This document shows positions 27,766-35,892 of a stretch of DNA of 64,000 bases, piece by piece; position 1 is the first letter of the stretch; each line of letters begins with the position of its first letter. Position numbers and translations under genes: made by a program. Below the pieces are notes generated by a model. The model saw nothing but the letters and a program-made list of their open reading frames with translations. It was not told where the DNA came from and made no database searches. The stretch comes from an uncultured Bacteroidia bacterium (GTDB lineage Bacteria > Bacteroidota > Bacteroidia > NS11-12g > UBA955): the NCBI GenBank assembly GCA_943788195.1, contig CALSPH010000001.1, positions 1,725,884 through 1,789,883 of the forward strand, in the 5' to 3' direction.

Positions 27766-29097
27766 AATAGTGTCCTAAACGATTTTAAATAACTCAAATA
27801 GTCTTATTTCTATTGGGTTTCGCTTACTGTTTCGTCATTTTTAAAATAGTACCCCCTGTATTTCCTTTTGAGGTGGTGGATGTTTGTTCTCAAAAGGTTG
27901 ATCAAGCCATTTGATTAAATCTACTTTTACAAATAAATTAAGCCTTATAAATGCGACCAGATTTGATAAATACCATTTGTGTTTTGCTATTGCTTTTAAT
28001 GCCTTTAGGACAAGTATGGTTATAAGTGCAGTCCATATTTGGATCATTACGGCATTTTCACTAGTGCCAATAAAGGACTTAATGTGTAAGAGTTGCTTTA
28101 TCTCTCTAAAAAATATTTCCACTTGCCATCTAGCCTTATAAAGCTCACTTATCGTGTTTGCTGTCCAAGACATTTGATTTGTAATTACCTCTATTACCTG
28201 CTGGTTTTCATCATCCCATATGGCCACTCTTCTTAGCTTCTTTGAGTATTTCTTTTTAGATTGTAAACCAGTGAGCTTAATGATTTCATCTTTTAGGATA
28301 TGCTCCTGTTTTCCTACTGGCAGATCGTTTTCTTTAATTGTAATAAATTGGATGTTTTCTTTATGCCTAATTACAAAAAATACTCCTTTGCTGTCCCAGA
28401 CATCCAACAAAGAAAGATCATTGTTGAAACGGTCAGCTACAATCACACTCCCTTTCAATAATGGGATATCATATGCCCCTTTATTATCTGCAGTTTTGCC
28501 ATCAGTAATATTCACATATGCCGGTAAATTACCATCATAATCTAATAGTGTATGCATTTTTATTGCTCCTTTCGAGGTTTTGTATTTTGCCCAATCAAAC
28601 AAGCTAAGACAAAGACTAATTGTAGTAGCATCTAATAATAAGATCTTTGATTTTATTCTAAACTTTACACGCTTTAAAGATGCTTGCTGTCCTAAACTAT
28701 CTAACAAACAATAGTAGTAATCTCTAAAGAGTTCCCAGCTACGATGTTTGTTTTGATAACTTAGAGTAGATTTAGATGGAGCTTTAATCATACCCAAATG
28801 GGATAAGTTGCCTGTGGCTGAACGAAGACCATTGCTTATATCCCGAACAGACTGGCTTTTTGCAAACTGGCAAAATAACATAGAGACTAAATGAGACCAA
28901 CTAGTAAAACCCTTTTGATGCTTATCACTTTCGTGAGTATTTACTAGTGTTTTAAACTTTGAGCGATCTAATCTGGATATTATTTGAGAGAATAAGGTTA
29001 AATTTGTCATCGAGAAAGGTTTTTTTTGTTATGCAACTCAAAGATAATTTGAGATACAGAATTCCTTTCTCTTTTTTTTAACGTTTAGGACGCTATT
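27766..29097 (-). mobile_element. IS4-family insertion sequence, complete
   Basis: About 1332 bp, bounded by near-perfect terminal inverted repeats: AATAGTGTCCTAAACG at 27766 and, on the other strand, AATAGCGTCCTAAACG ending at 29097. One intact transposase gene lies inside. No clear target-site duplication is seen in the flanks, so either the duplication has decayed or the borders were rearranged. The left border abuts the start codon of the small membrane protein and the right border supplies the stop codon of the gene at 29093-29458. Confidence 0.85.
27841..29010 (-). CDS. IS4-family transposase
   Basis: A 389-residue DDE transposase. An N-terminal domain (LTLFSQIISRLDRSKF, GFTSWSHLVSMLFCQFAKSQSVRDI) precedes the RNase-H-like core with LLLDATTISLCL (first Asp), SVIVADRFNNDLSLLD (second Asp), and YKARWQVEIFFREIKQLLHIK, the Y-x2-R-x3-E-x6-K signature of the IS4 family with the catalytic Glu. 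Length and motifs are complete, so it is probably active or recently active. Confidence 0.92.
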   Translation of the reverse strand: MTNLTLFSQIISRLDRSKFKTLVNTHESDKHQKGFTSWSHLVSMLFCQFAKSQSVRDISNGLRSATGNLSHLGMIKAPSKSTLSYQNKHRSWELFRDYYYCLLDSLGQQASLKRVKFRIKSKILLLDATTISLCLSLFDWAKYKTSKGAIKMHTLLDYDGNLPAYVNITDGKTADNKGAYDIPLLKGSVIVADRFNNDLSLLDVWDSKGVFFVIRHKENIQFITIKENDLPVGKQEHILKDEIIKLTGLQSKKKYSKKLRRVAIWDDENQQVIEVITNQMSWTANTISELYKARWQVEIFFREIKQLLHIKSFIGTSENAVMIQIWTALITILVLKALKAIAKHKWYLSNLVAFIRLNLFVKVDLIKWLDQPFENKHPPPQKEIQGVLF

Positions 29098-29458
29098 GGT
29101 AATTTATAGGCATTAACTCTACTTGTTTGAAATTTTGAACTATTGAACTTGTATCCATATACAAACTGAATCCATTGTATTGTGGGTCATTTCGTTCAGA
29201 GTCTGGAATTATTCTTTTTTCTACTTCTTCAGTATTTAGTGGATAACAGTAATACCCAGATGGTTTGGGTTTGTTAGGTTTGGAAACAATTATTCGTTCT
29301 CCTTTTAGAATAATTGCTTTGTCACCACCAGTATATGGAGCCATATAATGAGTCAAATAGGAAATTGGGGTGTCTCGAAGTGATTCAAAGACTTCTCCAC
29401 CAGTTGGGTAATTTGAGTTCCCATTAAAAATTCTATTTGCTAATTTCTTAATGTTCAT
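29093..29458 (-). CDS. hypothetical protein ending in the IS4 border
   Basis: 121 residues, MNIKKLANRIFNGNSNYPTG through FKQVELMPINYQ, hydrophilic with no signal peptide. I do not recognise a family. The TAG stop at 29093-29095 lies within the IS4 inverted repeat, so the native C-terminus may have been lost and the present end created by insertion. A start at 29458 is the only reasonable ATG. It could be the N-terminal part of a longer accessory protein. Confidence 0.5.
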   Translation of the reverse strand: MNIKKLANRIFNGNSNYPTGGEVFESLRDTPISYLTHYMAPYTGGDKAIILKGERIIVSKPNKPKPSGYYCYPLNTEEVEKRIIPDSERNDPQYNGFSLYMDTSSIVQNFKQVELMPINYQ

Positions 29459-29498
29459 TTTGTGTTTTATTCCACATTGGGCACAACTACTGGCTATC

Positions 29499-29526
29499 CT
29501 CCACGTCCATTTTGTTGGACGTGGAG
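29499..29526. repeat. perfect 11-bp inverted repeat
   Basis: CTCCACGTCCA and TGGACGTGGAG flank a 6-base loop. There is no T run, so it is not a clear terminator. It lies in the 340-bp gap between the gene at 29093-29458 and the Fic gene; the only other structure in that gap is repeat copy A. Confidence 0.7.
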
Positions 29527-29680
29527 AATATTTGCCCTATACGCAAAAGAAATGTAAAGATTATATGCAGAATGTCAAATACTTACAATTAATAAAAAAG
29601 GCTGTTGTTACTTTTAAGTATTTGAAAAGTAATTATAAGTAATTAAAAACGACATATATTTCAGTTAATGGTTTAGGTTA

Positions 29681-29790
29681 GGAAGTTCCTTTGCTGGTGC
29701 GAACTTGTAGTTCGTACCAAAAATGTTTCTTTTTTAAGTAAGCAGTCCGAACTGCGTTAAGCTAAGTTAGAACTAGCAAGGAAAACAGTG
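29681..29790. repeat. dispersed hairpin repeat, copy A
   Basis: About 110 bp. Within it, GGTGCGAACTTGTAGTTCGTACC is an internal palindrome, and the outer arms TTCCTTTGCTGG... and ...AACTAGCAAGGAA can pair, so the whole element folds into one long imperfect hairpin. Copies B (31006) and C (32677) share the core CCGAACT...AAGTT-x-GAACTAGC. It sits downstream of the Fic gene in the minus-strand reading direction. Confidence 0.8.
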
Positions 29791-29800
29791 TTGTGCCTTG

Positions 29801-30754
29801 TTATTTTAATAAATAGATTGTTTTGTTTTTCTCCCCTCTTTTTTCAAATAAACCTAGTTCAATCCCTTTCTTTAAATCTCTGCTTGCTGTCGCTGAAGAA
29901 ATGTCTTTAAATATATTCATATAATCTTTTCTTGTAAATTCTGTTTTATTTAATGAAGCATAATATTCCAATCTATCTCTTTCGTTTAATGTTCGATTGT
30001 TGAAATCCAGTAATTCATTTATTGAAATGTCAATAACGTTTAGCATGTATTCAATGAATTTTGTTGATTTTCCAGATTTATCACTTTCAGCTAGGGCTTT
30101 GTAATATTTTTCTTGGTCGTTACTGATTAAAGTTTCAAATGGTAAAAACTCAAATACTGGATATTTTCCCATTAAAATTAAAGTTTGCCATAATCTTCCC
30201 ATTCTTCCGTTTCCATCCATAAATGGATGTATAAATTCCATTTCGTAATGAAAGACACAACTCTTTATTAACTCAATTTCATCAGAGTTTTTTAAATATT
30301 GAAAAAGGTCTTTCATTAAGTATGGGACATTGTCAAAAGGTGGTGCTAAATGTTCAACTTTTGAACCTTTTACTATTCCGACACCTTGAGTTCTATATTT
30401 TCCAGCATTTTCTATTAGATTTCCCATTAAGCTTTTATGTGCTTTCAAAAAGGACTTTTCATTAGAAGGATCGTATCCTTTTAGGTTTTCATAGATTTTA
30501 ATAGCATTTAAAACTTCAAGAACATCTTTTTTTGGGCCGATTACTTTTTTGTTTTCAAGAAGTGCTGTTATTTGTTCTTCTGAAAGTGTGTTCCCTTCTA
30601 TTTTTAAAGAAGAATGAATAGTTTTGATTCTATTCTGTTTTCTTAACTTGGGAGAAGGTTTATTTAATAAGTTGGCATTTACTTCTCCTAATTTCTCTGA
30701 AATTGAAGTAATTAATTGTAAAATGGAAGATGTTATTTCGTAAGGTGGTTTCAT
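29801..30754 (-). CDS. Fic-family protein with C-terminal winged helix
   Basis: About 317 residues from MKPPYEITSSIL. The Fic core motif is complete, HPFMDGNGRMGRL (H-P-F-x-x-G-N-G-R-x-x-R), placing it among proteins that transfer AMP or related groups onto target hydroxyls. An inhibitory helix motif S-L-K-I-E-G-N lies N-terminal (class II arrangement), so the enzyme is probably self-inhibited. The C-terminal 80 residues (FTRKDYMNIFKDISSATASRDLKKGIELGLF) form a winged-helix DNA-binding domain. The start at 30754 is preferred to 30793 because the leader DNA is an operator-like palindrome. It stands alone between repeat copies A and B, a typical accessory gene. Confidence 0.88.
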   Translation of the reverse strand: MKPPYEITSSILQLITSISEKLGEVNANLLNKPSPKLRKQNRIKTIHSSLKIEGNTLSEEQITALLENKKVIGPKKDVLEVLNAIKIYENLKGYDPSNEKSFLKAHKSLMGNLIENAGKYRTQGVGIVKGSKVEHLAPPFDNVPYLMKDLFQYLKNSDEIELIKSCVFHYEMEFIHPFMDGNGRMGRLWQTLILMGKYPVFEFLPFETLISNDQEKYYKALAESDKSGKSTKFIEYMLNVIDISINELLDFNNRTLNERDRLEYYASLNKTEFTRKDYMNIFKDISSATASRDLKKGIELGLFEKRGEKNKTIYLLK

Positions 30755-30757
30755 CTT

Positions 30758-30791
30758 GATAGTGTCATATGATACTATCAAAGATACTATC
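30758..30791. promoter_or_regulatory. operator-like repeats before the Fic gene
   Basis: Three copies of GATAGTRTC-type half-sites: GATAGTGTC (30758-30766) and GATACTATC (30771-30779) form a near-perfect palindrome around ATAT, and a second GATACTATC follows at 30783-30791. They lie immediately before the start codon at 30754. The Fic protein's winged helix is the obvious candidate binder (autoregulation); this is inference. Confidence 0.6.
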
Positions 30792-30815
30792 ATTTATCTT
30801 AATCGAAAAGAATTT

Positions 30816-30925
30816 CTCGAGGTTCTACCTCGGGGTCAAGAGGAAAGTTTGAAAACCTAAGGTTTTCATAAAACTAAAAATAAGTTTTTTCCGCTTGATA
30901 CCTCGATGGCTCTGCCTCGGGGTAG
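30816..30925. repeat. imperfect long inverted repeat
   Basis: Arms CTCGAGGTTCTACCTCGGGG with TCAAGAGGAAAG, and CTTTTTTCCGCTTGATACC with TCGATGGCTCTGCCTCGGGG, can pair imperfectly; the centre carries a small palindrome GAAAACCTAAGGTTTTC. It contains no ORF of note. It looks like a degenerate MITE or repeat unit between the Fic gene and repeat copy B. Confidence 0.55.
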
Positions 30926-31005
30926 TTCATTTTCTGTAAAGAATGTGATTTTATTGGGTGCATGAGTCCACCTGAACAGCGTATTCCTGCCTTTGTAAGT
31001 GAGAG

Positions 31006-31077
31006 TTTGCTGTTTGTATCAAATCTTTTTAAAGTAAACAGTCCGAACTACGTTGCACTAAGTTCGAACTAGCCGGG
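31006..31077. repeat. dispersed hairpin repeat, copy B (internally deleted)
   Basis: TTTGCTG...TATCAAA...CTTTTTAAAGTAAACAGTCCGAACT...GCACTAAGTTCGAACTAGC matches copies A and C but lacks about 25 bp of the first palindrome. It lies between the Fic gene and the terminator of the next gene. Confidence 0.75.
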
Positions 31078-31104
31078 GGTTGATGGTTACTAAATTAACC
31101 CATT

Positions 31105-31136
31105 AAAAAAAAGGTCATCAGTTTACTGATGACCTT
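31105..31136 (-). terminator. terminator of the coiled-coil protein gene
   Basis: AAGGTCATCAG and CTGATGACCTT (31111-31136) form an 11-bp perfect stem around TTTA, followed on the minus strand by eight T residues. Confidence 0.9.
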
Positions 31137-31156
31137 CAACTAACTTTTGGTGCTTA

Positions 31157-32530
31157 TCAGGAAGTAATTAATAATTTTTCGATTTCCTGAGCGGAATCTG
31201 CTTTTTTTAGTGCTTTTTCCAAATCCTTGTTTTTTTGATCAAACAACTCAATGGTTCTGGTATTTAGCTTATTCGCTTTTATAAGGATTGCATTTTGATC
31301 TTCTATTTCCTTTGTGTTTTTCAGCTGATCCAAATAATGGTCTAGCAAAGTTTTATAAGCCTCGTAAAGCGCCTTTCTTTTTGTTTTATAAACATTACTG
31401 CCCATGGCCGAAGTGGCAATAGGATCTATTACCCTAAATCTGGATTCTATGGCTTTCCTGTTTTTACCCAATTCTGCCATTAGTTTTTTGTTCTGGGCAA
31501 TTGCTTTGTTTCTCTTTTCTTTGGCAATTCTTTCAGCTTCTATTCTTGCTAGACGTTCTTTTTCTTTACGTTCTTTTTCTAAACGTTCTTTTTCCTTACG
31601 CTCAGCCTCTAATTTTGCTAAACGTTCTCTTTCCAGTCTTTCTGCTCTGGTTTCTTGTTTATCCAATAATTTAATTCTGAAGGCTGACCATTCATACTTG
31701 TTTTTTGGATAGGATAAATCTCCCGGCAAGGCATCTCCCAAATTGGTATTTGTAAAATGTTTATTAAACGGTTCGTACAATCCAGGGTTAGCATCACTTC
31801 TCACTTTAAATGGCAAATCGAGCAGAGCTTCGGTATTTCCCGCAGCTGTATATTCTTTTATTTTAGCATAAGTCGCTAATTGTTCTGGATCAGCTTCAAT
31901 CTTCTTTTGAATATCACCGGTTTGTGTATTTCTTACAATATACTTAACCAAAAACCCATGATCATAAGTCATGATCATCTCCGTATTACCTTCAATCAAT
32001 TTAATAATGCCATCCAAATAACCTTCTGAATTAGATTTTCCATTTAAGCTTACTCCTGACATCTTAAGACTAAAAGCACCAGTAACTACGTTATTGGTAA
32101 AGTTTAATTGAATAGTTTCCTTTTTTCCATTGCTGTAAGCATCTATTCTCCATGCACCATTAGGATTTCCCTTAGAGTAATTTGCTAAACACGTAGTTTT
32201 TATTGTTTCGCCTCGGTTATTTATATTTAAAACAGATTTCCAAAGTCCATTTTTTAGATTATTGCTGTAGTTACCATTAATTGACAAATTTATTGTAACT
32301 CCATTATTAGCAACCTTTCCGGCATAAGTAAACTTACCTTTTCGGATTCGCTTATAATCATCATTTTCATAATATCCATAGGTGGCTTTTCCTGTTAACA
32401 TGTGATACGGAACCTCAGCTTCATGACACTTTAAGCCATAGTTTCCGCTATAAGATTTTAACGTTTGTCCATTTGCTATTTGAGTGAATGCAAATACAGA
32501 TAGAGCTATTGATAGTAGTTTTGTTTTCAT
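31157..32530 (-). CDS. secreted protein with MORN-like repeats and charged coiled coil
   Basis: 457 residues from MKTKLLSIALSVFAFTQIANG, a clear signal peptide; the upstream ATG at 32599 is rejected. Residues about 25-190 contain repeated short beta segments (NLKNGLWKSVLNINNRG, KGNPNGAWRIDAYSNGK, EGYLDGIIKLIEGN) similar to MORN or 'antitoxin-component YwqK-like' repeats. A highly charged single helix follows at about 285-345 (ERERLAKLEAERKEKERLEK), then a helical C-terminal region. No enzyme motif is present. The function is unknown; it lies between repeat copies B and C and has its own terminator. Confidence 0.75.
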   Translation of the reverse strand: MKTKLLSIALSVFAFTQIANGQTLKSYSGNYGLKCHEAEVPYHMLTGKATYGYYENDDYKRIRKGKFTYAGKVANNGVTINLSINGNYSNNLKNGLWKSVLNINNRGETIKTTCLANYSKGNPNGAWRIDAYSNGKKETIQLNFTNNVVTGAFSLKMSGVSLNGKSNSEGYLDGIIKLIEGNTEMIMTYDHGFLVKYIVRNTQTGDIQKKIEADPEQLATYAKIKEYTAAGNTEALLDLPFKVRSDANPGLYEPFNKHFTNTNLGDALPGDLSYPKNKYEWSAFRIKLLDKQETRAERLERERLAKLEAERKEKERLEKERKEKERLARIEAERIAKEKRNKAIAQNKKLMAELGKNRKAIESRFRVIDPIATSAMGSNVYKTKRKALYEAYKTLLDHYLDQLKNTKEIEDQNAILIKANKLNTRTIELFDQKNKDLEKALKKADSAQEIEKLLITS

Positions 32531-32676
32531 TCTGTTTATATTTTTTCTTGTGCAAACTAAGAGGTTTTTTTGAAATAAAAAATATTTTTCTTGCACCACT
32601 ATTGATGCTTATGTTTTTAACATCACATTCGGCAACTGGTTTGTTAAATTTATTATAAGTAACGAGCTAACCATGT

Positions 32677-32758
32677 AAGTTCCTTTGCTGGTGTGAACTT
32701 GTAGTTCGTACCAAAATATAGTTGTCCGAATTGTGTTGCACTAAGTTCGAACTAGCGG
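32677..32758. repeat. dispersed hairpin repeat, copy C
   Basis: AGTTCCTTTGCTGGTGTGAACTTG and TAGTTCGTACCAAAA match copy A with one difference in the palindrome, then TTGTCCGAATTGTG and GCACTAAGTTCGAACTAGC match copy B. It lies just downstream of the nuclease gene on the minus strand. Confidence 0.8.
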
Positions 32759-32781
32759 GGTGCTATGCATTATACACATTG

Positions 32782-33642
32782 TTATCTTGCGTTTTCTTTT
32801 TCTATTTCAATTCTCGTTTCTTTTAACCTGTGAATTACTCCATTTTCTAATGAAGATGAATTTAAATCGGTCTCAAATATTCCTGCAAATCTGTAAAGTC
32901 TAAATCCAAGATTATCTATACTTCTTGGAAATGTTATCCGCTTCACTAAATTTGAAGTTACTGCTTTAAACCATTCTTCATATTTATCTGGATTCTTACA
33001 CTTTTCAGTTATTACTTTTCCGTCTTTGCTGATTTGATTATCCCATTCTTCATTTTCGTAAAATTTTGGAAACCATAAATTGTGATTTGGATAAACTTTA
33101 CTTTTAAACCAAGCTTGCTGGACAGATATATAATTTTGCCCTAAGCAATTACAAGCATCTACTATTTTTCTAAAAGCTGGACGTTCTTCAACGTCTAAAT
33201 ATCCTTTCTCACGGTAATAATTCGGATTAAACTCTTTATCTAAATCCCATGATTCCCATTCTTTTTTTTTCTCTAAAATTTCAATCTTAGCGGTTATTTC
33301 CAAAATCAAATTAGCAATTTGGTTGTTTATTGAGTCTAAATCTTCCGTAATTTCAATCCGACTTATATGATGGTCTGTTGCTTGTATTATATCAGTTTCT
33401 CTGTCAATATCTAAATCGACTTGCTTGTTATGAAAAGGCTCATCAATTTCAATATGTAACTGTATTTGTGGAAAATACATATCTGTCAAAGCATGACCTT
33501 CTGGACGATTCACATATTGCTGTGTTACAAATTTTATATCTGTTCGATTTAACATATGGTAAATTCGAGTTACGACATAATTTTCGTAATTCTTCTTATT
33601 TGTCTTCGCTATTTGACGAATTATGTAATCTCTTTTTGTCAT
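32782..33642 (-). CDS. AbaSI/PvuRts1I-like modification-dependent endonuclease
   Basis: 286 residues from MTKRDYIIRQIAKTNKKNYE. The N-terminal half resembles the Vsr-like nuclease domain of AbaSI/PvuRts1I enzymes: YVVTRIYHMLNRTDIKFVTQ, RPEGHALTDMYFPQIQLHIEI and DEPFHNKQVDLDIDRETDI, with the acidic residues and histidine spaced as in that family. The C-terminal half (NLVKRITFPRSIDNLGFRLY, RFAGIFETDLN) fits the SRA-like base-flipping domain that recognises 5-hydroxymethyl- or glucosyl-cytosine. The role would be cleaving modified phage DNA without a partner methyltransferase, and none is adjacent. Assignment rests on remembered family sequence, not on a search. The longer start at 33729 falls in a repeat and is rejected. 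Confidence 0.68.
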   Translation of the reverse strand: MTKRDYIIRQIAKTNKKNYENYVVTRIYHMLNRTDIKFVTQQYVNRPEGHALTDMYFPQIQLHIEIDEPFHNKQVDLDIDRETDIIQATDHHISRIEITEDLDSINNQIANLILEITAKIEILEKKKEWESWDLDKEFNPNYYREKGYLDVEERPAFRKIVDACNCLGQNYISVQQAWFKSKVYPNHNLWFPKFYENEEWDNQISKDGKVITEKCKNPDKYEEWFKAVTSNLVKRITFPRSIDNLGFRLYRFAGIFETDLNSSSLENGVIHRLKETRIEIEKENAR

Positions 33643-33701
33643 TTTATTAATGAAAGTTAACGGTCTAGTACATGAGAAATAGAGTATTAGAAAACAATGA
33701 A

Positions 33702-33723
33702 CCTGCCCGTCCGGCAGGCGGGC
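33702..33723. repeat. GC-rich palindromic repeat
   Basis: CCTGCCCGTCCGGCAGGCGGG is a compact imperfect palindrome, much more GC-rich than its surroundings, of the kind found as REP-like elements in Bacteroidota genomes. It overlaps the false upstream start of the nuclease gene. Confidence 0.6.
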
Positions 33724-33779
33724 TTTCAAGTTTGCACTGAGCCAAAACGTTGTATTTTGTTTTTAATTTATTCATTCTT

Positions 33780-33868
33780 AAAAGCCAAATCTACGATTTG
33801 GCGGTGTTGTAAATAGCACTGAACTTTCGTTAACCACCGAACGCCCTATTTGCTATATACATCTTAAT
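33780..33868. repeat. hairpin-forming intergenic element upstream of the nuclease gene
   Basis: GCCAAAT-CTACG-ATTTGGC (33784-33802) is a small hairpin; it is followed by CACTGAACTTTCGTTAACCA and CCGAACGCCCTATTTGC. It differs in sequence from repeat copies A-C but occupies the same kind of position at the end of the cassette-like series. The rest of the 430-bp gap up to 34072 is AT-rich with no supportable gene and probably includes the left end of the IS110 remnant. Confidence 0.5.
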
Positions 33869-34072
33869 ATTGCAATATATTATATTAGCCATTAAATAAA
33901 AAGAACCAAAGAGAGGAATAAGGTTATTATATACGCAGAATCTACAGACTTAGTCAACATTGAAAACCCCCTCTCTTATCTACCTTTATTTCGCACAGTT
34001 GTTAGCGGCAAATTGACCTCGTTTCTAAGTAGTAGAAAGTAAAGTAGTTGGCTCTTTAAAATATTAAATATT

Positions 34073-34590
34073 ATGAACGAAAGTACAAAATTTTACGGAA
34101 TTGACATCAGTAAAGATGTGTTTGATGTTACGGATCAAAATGATATCCATCATCAATTCAGCAATGACTACAAGGGTTTTAAAAAGTTCAACAAGCTATT
34201 GGACAAAAATAGTCACTGTGTGATGGAGGCAACAGGCTATTACCATTATAAACTGGCCTATTTTCTTCAAGAGAATGAGGTGCTGGTCTCAGTTGAAAAT
34301 CCATTGTCAGTAAAGCGGTTTATTCAGATGAAATTATCAAAAATAAAAACGGATAAGAGTGATTCTAAAATGATTTGCAAGTATGCAGAAAGTGTAGAAC
34401 TGAGGTTGTGGGAAGGCGAAAGTAAAGATCAGCAAGAGTGCTTGCAAATGACGCGTATCCTGAGTGTTTACACAAAGCAGAGCACCATGTTAAAAAACAA
34501 GATACATGGTGAGGAGGTTTGGTAGAGCCAAGCAAGGTGGTTTTAAAGTCGCTAAAACGCAGTTTAAAAATGATAGAAAAGGAACCTCTA
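34073..34590 (+). pseudogene. IS110-family transposase, truncated and frameshifted
   Basis: The N-terminal DEDD domain of an IS110 transposase: FYGIDISKDVFDVTD (first acidic residue), NSHCVMEATGYYHYKLAYFL (E), and KIKTDKSDSKMICKYAE (D-x-x-D). The frame breaks near 34520 (HGEEVW then stop), continues one frame over as EPSKVVLKSLKRSLKMIEKE, and stops matching at about 34590. The C-terminal Ser-containing domain (transposase_20) is missing. It is an inactive fragment left in a pile of mobile-element debris. Confidence 0.82.
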
Positions 34591-34840
34591 GTAGATCATA
34601 GTAAATTTATTTATAGTCTTTCTAAAAAACGTAATTTTCACTCCTATGCAGGATTCATTGATAACCATCGAATTGAATGCGTTATTGACTTTTCATGTCA
34701 AGATGATTCATTGTTTGGGTATTTTACATACACGTATGGGAACAATGATACTTTCAAGCTAAGAGGTACTTGTGAAAACGTCAATACGCGACACGGTGGA
34801 CCATGGTTACATTTTGATGTTTTTGATAATAGGCATGGAT
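34591..34840 (+). pseudogene. C-terminal fragment of an unidentified gene
   Basis: In the frame entered after the IS110 break, the sequence changes to VDHSKFIYSLSKKRNFHSYA, GFIDNHRIECVIDFSCQDDS, LFGYFTYTYGNNDTFKLRGT and WLHFDVFDNRHG, ending at the border of the IS3 fragment at 34836. It looks like the end of a soluble beta-rich protein of Bacteroidota, unrelated to IS110, joined by recombination. No family is recognised. Confidence 0.45.
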
Positions 34841-35020
34841 AATAATGCGGATCTTTTCTTCTGATGAATACTTCTTTCTTGTCTTTCGTTTTAAGTCACT
34901 GATTAATGAACTTGTGCTTTTTTTGTTCGTCATTTAGATTTCTTTTAAGGTTATAAATTTATTAAAACCTCTATATTAAATAATTAACCTAATTAGTGCA
35001 CTTTTTGCTGACGGTATACA
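34836..35020 (-). mobile_element. IS3 left-end fragment (terminus at 35020)
   Basis: 185 bp that I read as identical to 62233-62417, the leader and first codons of OrfA in the intact IS3 element. It includes the terminal TGTATACCGTCAGC on the minus strand, ending at 35020. The rest of the element is missing. It provides the last seven codons and stop of the endonuclease gene. Confidence 0.9.
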
Positions 35021-35843
35021 TACTTGTATCCACCAATGTCGGCATCCAAGTCAAGCCAATACTATCACCCCATAGATATTCAGCTAATTCAGGATGGTCA
35101 ATAAAAGGATTGCGGTTGTGCTGGTAAAAGCTATCGATGATGTTATTCCTATTACGTTCCCAGTTGCTAACTGTATCAATCCTATTCCAATGAAGAAGTG
35201 TATTTAAGCGAGCTTGTAAGGGACTTTGGTCAGCATTATTAAGTAATGTATTAGTCAACTCTAAATCAGGCTCAGAGCCTTCTCCTTCGTATCTGACAGC
35301 CATATAAAATATCATTCTAGCTACATCGCCCTTAACTGCGTCAGGTGGTTCAAACGTCCAGAAATTGGCATCACGTTTAGACCCTGTATTAAAGCCATTA
35401 TCTATTACATCTACACAAGTAATACAAGTATCAAAATTCCTATTATTCCTTGTGGAGTTGACACTAACATCGCAAGGTCTTAGGTGATGTACATCTGTTC
35501 CTGCACCATTGCTTGTACCAAAGTCTCCTCTAGATTTTGCCCAAACGTGTTCCCTACTCCAGCCAGCAGCACTGTTGTATTCTTGTGCAGCATCTACACT
35601 TCTCCCTGAATATAGTAGGATTACATTATTTGCATTTGCTGTATCTCTATCCGTATGCTTTAGTATGTCCCACACATCTGTCGATGATGAGGTATACGTA
35701 AATTCTGTATGATTTTTGATTATTTGGTTCAGTTCATACTTCAATGAATCATCAGACTTTTTATGAGCAGATAGATAGTAAGTACTATCCTGTGCAGAAA
35801 GTAAGTTTGAGATAAGGAGTAAAGCGAATACAATAAATTTCAA
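34989..35843 (-). CDS. endonuclease I family nuclease, C-terminus altered by IS
   Basis: 284 residues with signal peptide (FIVFALLLISNLLSAQ). The endonuclease I (EndA/NucM, His-Me finger) motifs are present: YSAAGW-type segment NSAAGWSREHVWAKS with the catalytic His, GTDVHHLRPCDVSVNSTRNN, and further down DAVKGDVARMIFYMAVRY. Non-specific extracellular DNases of this family degrade environmental DNA. The coding sequence runs into the terminal repeat of an IS3 fragment, which supplies the final residues VSKKCTN and the stop, so any native C-terminal (for example T9SS) tail has been cut off. The catalytic domain appears whole. Flanked by inverted IS3 ends. Confidence 0.82.
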   Translation of the reverse strand: MKFIVFALLLISNLLSAQDSTYYLSAHKKSDDSLKYELNQIIKNHTEFTYTSSSTDVWDILKHTDRDTANANNVILLYSGRSVDAAQEYNSAAGWSREHVWAKSRGDFGTSNGAGTDVHHLRPCDVSVNSTRNNRNFDTCITCVDVIDNGFNTGSKRDANFWTFEPPDAVKGDVARMIFYMAVRYEGEGSEPDLELTNTLLNNADQSPLQARLNTLLHWNRIDTVSNWERNRNNIIDSFYQHNRNPFIDHPELAEYLWGDSIGLTWMPTLVDTSMYTVSKKCTN

Positions 35844-35892
35844 GATGTAAATTTACTATTAAATCTATTCTATTACCAAATGACTAGCTGAC

